Of a DNA stretch of 6,532 nt, positions 1-6,255 are shown one piece after another. Made by a program: the position numbers and the translations under genes. The notes beneath the pieces are model-generated. The model was not told the DNA's origin. It saw only the letters and a list, made by a program, of their open reading frames with translations, and made no database searches. Position 1 is the stretch's first letter; the number at the start of each line of letters is the position of its first letter. The DNA is from Acidobacteriaceae bacterium (GTDB taxonomy: Bacteria; Acidobacteriota; Terriglobia; Terriglobales; Acidobacteriaceae), in assembly GCA_003165095.1 (NCBI GenBank), contig PLSH01000241.1:1-6532 (forward strand), in the 5' to 3' direction.

Positions 1-258
1 GCAATTTGATCCGCTCAAGTTGTTTATTATGTGCCGGCACGAGACCGTGTTGCGGTCCGGATTGACGCAGCTTTGGCAACTGCTCCGAGACGGTCGGAAT
101 CACGCCAGGAGCCCCGCAGGAACTAGAGAGCATTTTGAAGCTGCACGTGACTCACATTGGTGTGTTCAGCCTGAACACTGGGAATTCTTGATTAGGGTTC
201 CATTTGACCTACCTGCACGCCACGAGGACAAGCAGACATAATGTCGCATAAACTGCTT

Positions 259-284
259 ATTATAAAATAGTTAAGTGGTGCCGG
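259..284 (-). repeat. Left copy of att-like direct repeat (tRNA 3'-end remnant)
   Basis: This 26-bp sequence matches the one at 6256-6282 in the same orientation. The two differ only by one missing C (between 268 and 269) and one substitution (G275 versus T6273). The shared part runs ATTATAAAAT-(C)AGTTAA, then one variable base, then TGGTGCCGG. Read on the minus strand, the last part is CCGGCACCA, the discriminator and CCA end of a tRNA preceded by acceptor-stem bases. The tRNA resemblance decays beyond position 284, so this copy is more degraded than the right one. I infer an integration-site duplication. An ordinary dispersed repeat is the alternative. Confidence 0.55.
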
Positions 285-1093
285 TTTGGGGGTCGGATTG
301 CCGGTTCGTATTGATTCTAAATAAGTTGTTGATTTTTATGGATGCTCAAAACTATCAAAACGCAGGAAACGCGGTTCTTGAGTACGCTACAAGTACACGG
401 GATTTGAGGGGAAACGAGAGTCGCGTTCGGTCGACCTTCGATTCGGGTCAAAAATGGCGAATCAGTTCACCACGCGCTCATGTGCTTCCGCCCCAGTTGA
501 GGGTTGCTTCCGAGTTGGCGGTATGAATCGCCCCGAATGCAAATACCCCAAATATATATCCCCGCGGCCAGGTCCTCCGTATCTCTTCCGTAGAACAATT
601 TAGCTAGCCAAGACGGCTCATCAATCAGCCACAAATCGACGGAAATGTCAGCACTGCTTCAATCTCTGCCAGGCGGCCAAGTGGTTTAATTCGATGGAGA
701 GGATCTAGATTGGTGCGGGACAACTGGGGACGCCATGCGCTCCTGTCCTCTACTTGGTCACCACGTCTTGCCCCACGGCGGCAACACGCTTGTAGTCTGC
801 CATTTCCTTCTCGATCACGACTGAATCTTCCATACCAAATGGCCCATGCTGCACCCGCTTTGGGCTCGGATCGACATAGCGCAACAGGTTCGTTGAGGGT
901 TTATTCTAGCTTGGAAGCGTTATCTCCTTTTTTCTTGTTGCCCTACAACCCTGGCTTCAAGGCCGGTATCCGACGACGCTCCTTATGCATGTGCTCCGTG
1001 TACAATGGTGCATTATTTTTATTGATGTCCGTGCACCCAAGGATCATCGTTCACATGCCTTCGAGTTGTTCGATCATTGAGGTTGCTTCCTGA
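285..1093. other. Gene-poor 0.8-kb stretch before the reductase gene
   Basis: I see no gene here that I can support. The open frames present have no recognisable motif, no good ribosome-binding site, and a base composition unlike the GC-rich genes that follow. AT-rich patches occur near 315-340, 550-560 and 1010-1025. TACAAT at 1001-1006 resembles a -10 hexamer but has no matching -35 element at the normal distance, so I do not call a promoter. A short coding-like frame on the minus strand (750-905) is listed separately. The promoter of the reductase-ligase pair must lie in this stretch or further left. Confidence 0.5.
750..905 (-). pseudogene. Possible C-terminal relic of an unrecognised gene
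   Basis: A frame on the minus strand runs from just after a TAG (908-906) to a TAG at 752-750 and encodes about 51 residues. Its middle reads RYVDPSPKRVQHGPFGMEDS and its end EKEMADYKRV...DVVTK. The residue mix and the mostly G/C third codon positions look like a real protein tail more than random sequence. The only ATG (833-831) would leave 27 residues and has no clear ribosome-binding site. Upstream DNA has stops in this frame and nothing that continues the protein. I do not recognise the family. It could be the 3' end of a decayed gene, or chance. Confidence 0.25.
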
Positions 1094-2200
1094 ATGAATA
1101 ACGAAGAATTCATCCTTGTCACCGGCGCCACTGGCTTTCTCGGGGTGCAACTGGTGCACGAATTGCTGGATCGGAAACCGTACGCCAAGCTGGCGCTGCT
1201 TATCCGCGACCGGCCCGGCCAATCCGGTCAGCAACGCGCCGATTTGTTTGTCCCTCCGGCCCAGCGGTCCCGCGTTCAAGTCTATTCCGGGGATGTCGGC
1301 CAGCCCAACTGCGGGCTGGACGCCGCTGCTTACCAGCGCCTTTCCGCGGAGACGACTCGCGTGATTCACTCCGCCGCCACGGTGCGGTTCGATCACTCGA
1401 TCGGCGAGGCGCGCCGCATCAACGTCGAGGGCACCCGCCGCGTGCTGGACTTCGCCGCCGGCGCGCGCCAGCTTCGCAGCCTCGCCTACGTCGGCACGGC
1501 TTATGTGGCAGGCGAGCGCACGGACCTGGTGCGCGAAAGCGAACTCGCCGTGGGCCAGAGCTACCGCAACACCTATGAACAGACCAAAGCCGAGGCGGAG
1601 GCGCTGGTCCGCTCGCGGCTCGGCTCCTTGCCCGGGATAATTCTGCGTCCCAGCATCATCGTGGGCGACTCCCGCAGCGGCGCCACCTCCAGCTTCAAGA
1701 TGATGTATTGGCCCCTGAAGATCTATGCGCGACGCCTGTGGCGCACTGTGCCGGGCTTTCCAGATGCCGTGCTTGACATCGTACCAGTCGATTATGTCGC
1801 TACCGCCGTCGCGCGGCTTGTGTTCGATGAGGCTGCCCTGGGCAGCACGGTCCACCTGTGCGCCGGGCCGCGCGGCAGCGCCACCATCCAGCAGATCGCC
1901 CGCCGCGCGGCGGAGTACTTCCATGTGCGCGAGCCGCGCTATGTCGATCCGAAGTTCTTCTTCGCCGCGGTGCGGCCGCTGCTATTTCTCGCCTTATGGG
2001 GACGCAAGCGCCGCGTGCTGCGTGATGGCCGCGCCTACCGCGACTACTTCACTATGCGCATGCAGTTTGATACCAGCAACGCCGAGCGGCTGCTGGAACC
2101 CGTCGGCGTGTCCCCGCCGCGGGTGCTGGATTATCTTGACCGCCTGTTCCACTACTGCGTCGCCAGCGACTGGGGCCGCAAGCCGGTGCCTGTCCAATGA
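1094..2200 (+). CDS. NAD(P)-dependent thioester / fatty acyl-CoA reductase-like SDR
   Basis: This 368-residue protein is an extended short-chain dehydrogenase of the NAD_binding_4 (male sterility / thioester reductase) type. Visible motifs: the Rossmann nucleotide-binding loop TGATGFLG at residues 10-17; VIHSAATVRFD at 90-100 with INVEGT at 109-114, both typical of fatty acyl reductases; a Ser/Thr-Tyr-Lys active site with likely T135, Y161 and K165 (YEQTK); and LRPSIIVG at 184-191. The C-terminal part, including YFTMRMQFDTSNAERLL (318-334), resembles the tail of fatty acyl-CoA reductases. The family reduces acyl-CoA or carrier-bound acyl thioesters to an aldehyde or alcohol using NAD(P)H in the cytoplasm. 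The ATG directly follows an in-frame TGA (1091-1093), which fixes the start; only a weak GAGG at 1079-1082 lies upstream. The stop overlaps the next gene's start (ATGA), indicating translational coupling. A sugar or steroid dehydrogenase is less likely given the VIHSAATVRF block. Substrate unknown. Confidence 0.85.
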   Translation: MNNEEFILVTGATGFLGVQLVHELLDRKPYAKLALLIRDRPGQSGQQRADLFVPPAQRSRVQVYSGDVGQPNCGLDAAAYQRLSAETTRVIHSAATVRFDHSIGEARRINVEGTRRVLDFAAGARQLRSLAYVGTAYVAGERTDLVRESELAVGQSYRNTYEQTKAEAEALVRSRLGSLPGIILRPSIIVGDSRSGATSSFKMMYWPLKIYARRLWRTVPGFPDAVLDIVPVDYVATAVARLVFDEAALGSTVHLCAGPRGSATIQQIARRAAEYFHVREPRYVDPKFFFAAVRPLLFLALWGRKRRVLRDGRAYRDYFTMRMQFDTSNAERLLEPVGVSPPRVLDYLDRLFHYCVASDWGRKPVPVQ

Positions 2201-3810
2201 ACATTTTCCGCCGCTATCAACTCTCGCGTGACAGGCGCGTCACCGTGGCCAATCTCGTTGATGAGCTGGTTCGGCGGAAGGGGAATTGCAAAGTCTCCGT
2301 CGGGCAGGGCGGCACATTTCATCTCGCGGACCTGCACGCTGATGTCCGATCCATCGATGCCTTTCTGCGCAGCTCGGTCGCGCTCGGTCCCGGCCAACCG
2401 GTCGCGATCTACCGCAGCAACGACCGGCAATGCTTTCATTGGTTTCTGGCCATCATTCGCGCCGGCGGCATCGCGGTTCCGCTGAACCCGACTCTCTCCC
2501 TTCCCGAGGTGCGCCGCATTCTGGCCGAGAGCGGCACGGATATCCTGGTGACCGACAAGGCGGTCTTCGAGCGCAATATCGTCGACCGCTCGGCCTTGCA
2601 GGTGCGCACCTGGATCCAGGCAGACAATGAGCCGGAAACACTGGACGGATTCGTACGCGTTCCCACAGGCGATACAAATACTGGCGCGCCGTTTCCACCA
2701 TCCTCCATCGATCCAAGTGCGACCGTGACTGTATTTCACACCTCCGGGACCAGCGGATTTCCCAAGGGCGCAGCTCTTTCCAGCAGCGCCCTGCTCGGGG
2801 CGCGCGCCTCCACGGTTCTGGCCGGACTGTTTCTGGGGCCCAGGGATCTGGCGCTCATTGCGCTGCCCTGGTCGCACATCATGGCTGTCAGTATTGCGCT
2901 ATATGGCCTGATGACGGGCATCCCCGGCTGTTTCCTCGATCGTTTTGATGTCGCCGCGGCGCTGGACCTTGTCGAGCGCTATGGCATCACCGCTTTCGTC
3001 GGTGTACCCGCCATGCTGGCGCGGCTGGTCAACAGCAATCCGGAGCCCACGCGGCTTGCGAGCATCCGCCTATGGCTCTCGGCCAGCGACCACTTGCCCT
3101 TTGACGTTCGGCAGCGCCTGCGTACGTTCGGCGCTCTCGTCCGGTTGCCGGGCGGCCGGCGCATTCCGCCGGTGTTGCTGAACGGCTACGGCATGGTGGA
3201 ACTGGGAGGACTCGCTATGATGGGAGTCGATTTATCGCTGTTACCCGGCAGCGGCGACCTGTGCTTCCCCGTGCCGCCGTTTCGCGTCCGCGTGGTTGAC
3301 CAGGATGGCGGGCCCGTGGCAGCCGGAGTGACGGGCGAGTGCCAGATCCGCCGTCGCGGTTTGGTTCCGCATTACTGGAAGGACAAAAGTGACAGTCAGG
3401 GCTTGCTCACCAGCGACGGCTGGTTGCGCACCGGCGACCTGGCCACGCGCAACCGCCTTGGCCTGATCCGGCTGGTGGGGCGCATGAAAGACGTGATCAA
3501 ATCGGGCGGCTACTCGGTGTACGTTCGCGAACTGGAGGAGGCTGTGCAGGCTCATCCGGAGGTGATCCACGCCGTCGCCTTCGGCTTACCCCACAAGGAA
3601 AAGGGCGAGATTCCCGTTGCGGCCGTCGAACTACGCCCGGACTCCCTGACCAGCGAAAGCGACTTGTTGGACTGGTGCCGCAAGCGTCTGGCGCCCTACA
3701 AAGCGCCGCGCCGTATCTGGATTGTCGAGGTTGGCAGCTTGCCCCAGAATCACAACGGCAAGGTGCTGCGGCGGGCATTGCAGGAGCGATTCTCGCGAGA
3801 GGTGGACTGA
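2197..3810 (+). CDS. AMP-forming acyl-CoA synthetase / acid-CoA ligase family protein
   Basis: This 537-residue protein belongs to the class I adenylate-forming (ANL) superfamily, which activates a carboxylic acid with ATP to an acyl-AMP and then usually to a CoA or carrier thioester. Motifs in order: phosphate loop HTSGTSGFPKG (181-191), LPWSHI (223-228), GYGMVE (330-335, usually GYGxTE), GWLRTGD (408-414, with the ribose-binding Asp414), hinge and A8 region GRMKDVIKSGGYSVYVRELE (428-447), and the catalytic C-terminal lysine K522 in NHNGKVLRRAL. Length is normal for a complete two-domain enzyme with no fused carrier or reductase domain, and no signal peptide is seen. The usual Thr of the A5 motif is Val334, and the A8 loop lacks the common Asn and Pro. 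It overlaps the preceding reductase gene by 4 bp, so the two are probably made together. The acid used (fatty or aromatic) cannot be read from the sequence. A beta-lactone synthetase of the OleC type is a weaker alternative. Confidence 0.88.
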   Translation: MNIFRRYQLSRDRRVTVANLVDELVRRKGNCKVSVGQGGTFHLADLHADVRSIDAFLRSSVALGPGQPVAIYRSNDRQCFHWFLAIIRAGGIAVPLNPTLSLPEVRRILAESGTDILVTDKAVFERNIVDRSALQVRTWIQADNEPETLDGFVRVPTGDTNTGAPFPPSSIDPSATVTVFHTSGTSGFPKGAALSSSALLGARASTVLAGLFLGPRDLALIALPWSHIMAVSIALYGLMTGIPGCFLDRFDVAAALDLVERYGITAFVGVPAMLARLVNSNPEPTRLASIRLWLSASDHLPFDVRQRLRTFGALVRLPGGRRIPPVLLNGYGMVELGGLAMMGVDLSLLPGSGDLCFPVPPFRVRVVDQDGGPVAAGVTGECQIRRRGLVPHYWKDKSDSQGLLTSDGWLRTGDLATRNRLGLIRLVGRMKDVIKSGGYSVYVRELEEAVQAHPEVIHAVAFGLPHKEKGEIPVAAVELRPDSLTSESDLLDWCRKRLAPYKAPRRIWIVEVGSLPQNHNGKVLRRALQERFSREVD

Positions 3811-3827
3811 TGCCCATCCTCCGGTTC
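3811..3827. other. 17-bp gap between convergent genes
   Basis: The ligase gene ends at 3810 and the ABC ATPase gene, read from the other strand, ends at 3828. The gap has no hairpin followed by a T-run in either direction, so any terminator must lie inside a coding region. The perfect 10-bp palindrome TCTCGCGAGA at 3791-3800, within the last ligase codons, is too tight to form a normal terminator loop. The two transcripts therefore probably overlap at their 3' ends. Confidence 0.6.
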
Positions 3828-4493
3828 TCATGCATCGACCTTTCCATCCCGGATGCGAATCTGCCGGGCAGCCAAGTGTGCAATCTCATTCTCATGCGTC
3901 ACCACGATCAGTGTCATTCCCCGCTGCTTCTGGATCCCAATCAGGATCTCCATGATCCGCGCCGTATTCATGCTGTCCAGGTTTCCGGTCGGCTCATCGG
4001 CCAGCAGGATCTCCGGATCGTTAGCCAGCGCCCGCGCAATCGCCACCCGCTGCCGCTCTCCCGCCGAGAGCTGGTTGGGATACTGCCTCATGCGCTGCTC
4101 CAGGCCCATTTCCTTGAGCAATTCCCCGGCTCGTGCGGCGCGATCCCTCCCGTTGCGGTTCAACGCAAGCATCGGCACCTGCACATTCTCGATGGACCGC
4201 AGTGTGGGCATAAGGTGGAACGCCTGAAAGATGAATCCAACGCTGCCCGACCGATAGGTGTCCAGGTCAACATCCGCGTCCAGCCGCGCATTCCTGAAGA
4301 GCACCGTGCCGCTGGTCGGATTGTCCAGCCCTCCCAGCAGGTGCAGCAGCGTGGACTTGCCGCTTCCGCTGGGCCCGGTGATGGCGATATACTCCCCGGC
4401 GGCGATCGAGATGTCCACACCGCGCAAGGCCTCGATTCGCCCTTCGTCATAGCTCTTGCAGAGGCTGCGGCCTTCCAGAATAGGGCTAGTCAT
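3828..4493 (-). CDS. ABC transporter ATP-binding protein, MacB/LolD type
   Basis: This 221-residue protein is the ATPase of a MacB/LolCDE-type ABC transporter. It would sit on the cytoplasmic face and drive the permease encoded just upstream. Visible elements: Walker A GPSGSGKST (40-48), Q-loop FIFQ (Q90), signature LSAGE (142-146; family form LSGGQ/E), Walker B ILLADEP (162-168) with catalytic Glu167, D-loop GNLDS, and switch histidine H200 in VTHE. SVGFIFQAFHLMPTLRSIEN is typical of this subfamily. I chose the ATG at 4493 over a GTG at 4529: a GGAGG ribosome-binding site lies 9 bases upstream (4507-4503), and residue spacing to Walker A is normal. The ATG overlaps the permease stop by 8 bp, so the genes are coupled. 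All catalytic motifs are intact. Confidence 0.93.
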   Translation of the reverse strand: MTSPILEGRSLCKSYDEGRIEALRGVDISIAAGEYIAITGPSGSGKSTLLHLLGGLDNPTSGTVLFRNARLDADVDLDTYRSGSVGFIFQAFHLMPTLRSIENVQVPMLALNRNGRDRAARAGELLKEMGLEQRMRQYPNQLSAGERQRVAIARALANDPEILLADEPTGNLDSMNTARIMEILIGIQKQRGMTLIVVTHENEIAHLAARQIRIRDGKVDA

Positions 4494-5640
4494 GGCGCAG
4501 CGCCTCCACCGGAGAAAGTTGCGCGCCACGCCACGCGGGAAGCGCCCCGGCGATCAGCCCAGCCAGAACGGAAATTCCCAGGGCTTCCGCCAACAACGGC
4601 AGGGGAAACGACGCAGTGACGATGCTCGCGGTTTGCGGGAGGGCGGCCAGCAGGCGAAGAGCGAACCATCCCATGGCGATGCCTAGAATGCCGCCGCCCA
4701 GGCCCAGCACCACCGCTTCAAATTGGATGAGAATCAGCACCTGCCGGCGCTTCCAGCCCAGAGCGCGCAAGATGCCGATCTCCCGGGTGCGCTCGAAGAC
4801 CGACATGGCCATGGTGTTGGCGATCCCCAGGATGCCAATGAGCAGGGCGATCGACGAGGTGCCCCACGCGGATGCGTGCGCCAGCCGCACAAACTCGTTG
4901 TTGCTGGCGCGCTCCTTTGCGGGAACCGCGCGCAGCCCGGGAAGAGCCGCCTCGATCTGCGCCTGGGCTCGCTTCAGATAAGCCTCCGGCGCTTCTCCGG
5001 GAGGCACAGGGCGCAGCCGCACATGGAATGTGGAGACCTTGCCTTGCAGGCTGCTCAACTGCTGCAACTGGTCCAGAGGCATAATGACCCCACCCGCTTC
5101 CAGAGCCGACCCCCCGCGGTAGACCCCGGTCACCGTGAAGGGAGAGCCTTGAATCTCCAGCGTCTCGCCGGCTTTCTTGTTCAGGTTGGCGGCCAGAAGC
5201 TCGCCCAGCATCACTTCCGGGTGACCGTCCCGGAAGGGCCCTCCGGAAAGAAACTGGAGAGACTGGAACTCGTAGGAATCCGCCTTCCAGCCGAAGACCA
5301 GCGCATTCACCTCCGGGGTCAGATCCATCACGTTGTAGATCATCGGTGTGGCCTGCGCCACCAGCGGCAGCGCCTTCAGCGTTGCTCCCGCCGACTCGTC
5401 CACCGAGGTGTTTAGAAATGTCTGCTGAATAACAGCAATGTCGGTGCCGCTGCTGGAGTAGATACGAAGCCATTCATGTTCGAAGGCGCGGGAAAAACCC
5501 ACCAGGCCCACAAAGGCGCCAATGGCCATGCCAATGCCGCAAAGCGTCAGTAGCGTTCTCAGCCGTCGGCGCCAGAGATTCTTCCAGACAAATCCTGTAA
5601 ACGACAGTTGAGAAGTGATCAAGTTGGAGTGCCCTCGCAT
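4486..5640 (-). CDS. ABC transporter permease, FtsX/MacB family
   Basis: This protein of up to 384 residues has the four-helix layout of FtsX/MacB/LolC permeases. A basic stretch (NLWRRRLRTL, 21-30) leads into TM1 (about 28-50). A large extracytoplasmic domain (about 51-258) resembles the MacB periplasmic core (MacB_PCD). TM2 (about 259-281) is followed by the conserved cytoplasmic ERTREIGILRALGWKRRQV (283-301), then TM3 (about 304-330) and TM4 (about 349-371). The C-terminal SPVEALR is characteristic. Such permeases extrude lipids, lipoproteins, peptides or drugs, or transmit mechanical signals, rather than import. It is transcribed before its ATPase. The ATG at 5640 lacks a ribosome-binding site. 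An in-frame TTG at 5622 is preceded by GAGGG (5635-5631) and may be the true start, giving 378 residues. No membrane-fusion (MacA-type) gene is adjacent. Confidence 0.9.
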   Translation of the reverse strand: MRGHSNLITSQLSFTGFVWKNLWRRRLRTLLTLCGIGMAIGAFVGLVGFSRAFEHEWLRIYSSSGTDIAVIQQTFLNTSVDESAGATLKALPLVAQATPMIYNVMDLTPEVNALVFGWKADSYEFQSLQFLSGGPFRDGHPEVMLGELLAANLNKKAGETLEIQGSPFTVTGVYRGGSALEAGGVIMPLDQLQQLSSLQGKVSTFHVRLRPVPPGEAPEAYLKRAQAQIEAALPGLRAVPAKERASNNEFVRLAHASAWGTSSIALLIGILGIANTMAMSVFERTREIGILRALGWKRRQVLILIQFEAVVLGLGGGILGIAMGWFALRLLAALPQTASIVTASFPLPLLAEALGISVLAGLIAGALPAWRGAQLSPVEALRHD

Positions 5641-5659
5641 CTTCGGATTTGCAAAAAAC

Positions 5660-5672
5660 AGACTGCCAGTCT
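5660..5672. promoter_or_regulatory. Perfect inverted repeat upstream of the permease
   Basis: AGACTG-C-CAGTCT is a perfect 6+1+6 inverted repeat 20-32 bases upstream of the permease ATG. It lies between the AT-rich promoter-like patch and the start codon, a normal position for a repressor operator. A regulatory role is inferred from position only; no regulator gene is in the window. Confidence 0.3.
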
Positions 5673-5688
5673 ATCCAGTAACAACCGC

Positions 5689-5705
5689 TATAATTATCCA
5701 TCATA
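5689..5705 (-). promoter_or_regulatory. AT-rich promoter-like patch for the ABC operon
   Basis: This patch contains -10-like hexamers on the minus strand: GATAAT (5698-5693) and TATGAT (5705-5700), each one base off TATAAT. No good -35 box lies about 17 bp further up. A perfect TATAAT also occurs on the plus strand at 5689-5694 but has no gene to serve. It lies about 50-65 bp upstream of the permease start, reasonable for its promoter. Confidence 0.25.
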
Positions 5706-5883
5706 TGGGGCTTGGGAGTAGTTTCGCATCCTCACGCAGTGACTAAGAAGGATAATTGTCCGTATCTTATTGATTTTCCATCCCCACGAGTGTCCGTTTT
5801 CATCTGACGCCGCGATGATCCAGGTCTCGTAATGACTATGGCCTATTACGATCTGTGAGTGTCCACGGTTGGAATACCGTGTA

Positions 5884-6018
5884 TCAGGCAAAGGAAGCGG
5901 GAATTGCCGTGACGGACATTGGCTTGATTGCCAACCCTTCCTGAATGCACCCGTCAGGCAGGCGCAAAACGCTCTTGGTCTTCTTGCGGTCTGCCTTGGA
6001 GCGCGGACGATGCCTCAT
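5884..6018 (-). pseudogene. Truncated tyrosine integrase, N-terminal fragment
   Basis: The minus strand from ATG 6018 encodes MRHRPRSKADRKKTKSVLRL followed by PD. From memory this matches the start of a tyrosine recombinase family frequent in Acidobacteriota, in which a basic N-terminus leads into KTKxVLRLPDLEQAK and then a SAM-like core-binding domain. Here the match stops after PD (5953). The frame then runs through about 22 unrelated residues to a TGA at 5886-5884, giving 44 residues instead of roughly 300 or more. The catalytic domain with its Arg-His-Arg-Tyr residues is absent, so the fragment cannot recombine DNA. Its position about 240 bp from the att-like repeat at 6256-6282 fits a former integrase next to its attachment site. 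The family assignment rests on about 20 residues and is moderate at best. Confidence 0.45.
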
Positions 6019-6077
6019 GTCGAGCGGCCCCCGTGCCACCTTGCCATGATCCGACAAAAGGCTATGTCCGCTTGGCT

Positions 6078-6110
6078 AACGGTCAACTCGCCAACGGTCA
6101 ACTCGGCAAC
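6078..6110. repeat. 15-bp tandem repeat, about 2.2 copies
   Basis: AACGGTCAACTCGCC (6078-6092) is followed directly by AACGGTCAACTCGGC (6093-6107) and then AAC. The copies differ at one base. It lies in non-coding DNA upstream of the integrase fragment, and I see no function for it beyond local slippage or a protein-binding array. Confidence 0.7.
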
Positions 6111-6255
6111 TACTTTTCGGTTAACAGACGCCATGAGCCGGGATTGTATTGGACCCGTATCGGAGGGTTTGCCAGAGTGCAAATGCGCCCCAATCAGGCA
6201 ACATTCGATCCGCGCACTACATGGACACGAGATTGAGCGACCCCGTAGATTGTTG

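Noticed and set aside
1..133. Minus-strand open frame from ATG 133 running off the left edge (MLSSSCGAPGVIPTVSEQLP and on, about 44 residues).
   Set aside because: No motif, no clear ribosome-binding site, and too little sequence to tell a gene start from chance.
338..526. Plus-strand 62-residue frame starting MDAQNYQNAGNAVLEYATST.
   Set aside because: No ribosome-binding site before the ATG, no family I recognise, and a second half with unremarkable composition; not supportable as a gene.
1019..1924. Long 301-residue minus-strand frame opposite the reductase gene.
   Set aside because: It is a shadow of the GC-rich plus-strand gene: rich in Ala, Gly and Arg, without motifs, and the plus-strand frame has full SDR signatures.
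3675..4619. Plus-strand 314-residue frame across the ligase end and the ABC ATPase gene.
   Set aside because: It spans two genes with clear family motifs in other frames and shows no domain of its own; an antisense shadow.
5827..5851. Inverted repeat TCGTAAT/ATTACGA with an 11-base spacer.
   Set aside because: Short AT-rich arms, no T-run and no gene at a suitable distance; could be chance.
5694..5891. Minus-strand 65-residue frame from a TTG, just upstream of the permease.
   Set aside because: Non-standard start, no ribosome-binding site, no recognisable domain, and it overlaps the relic sequences and promoter patch.
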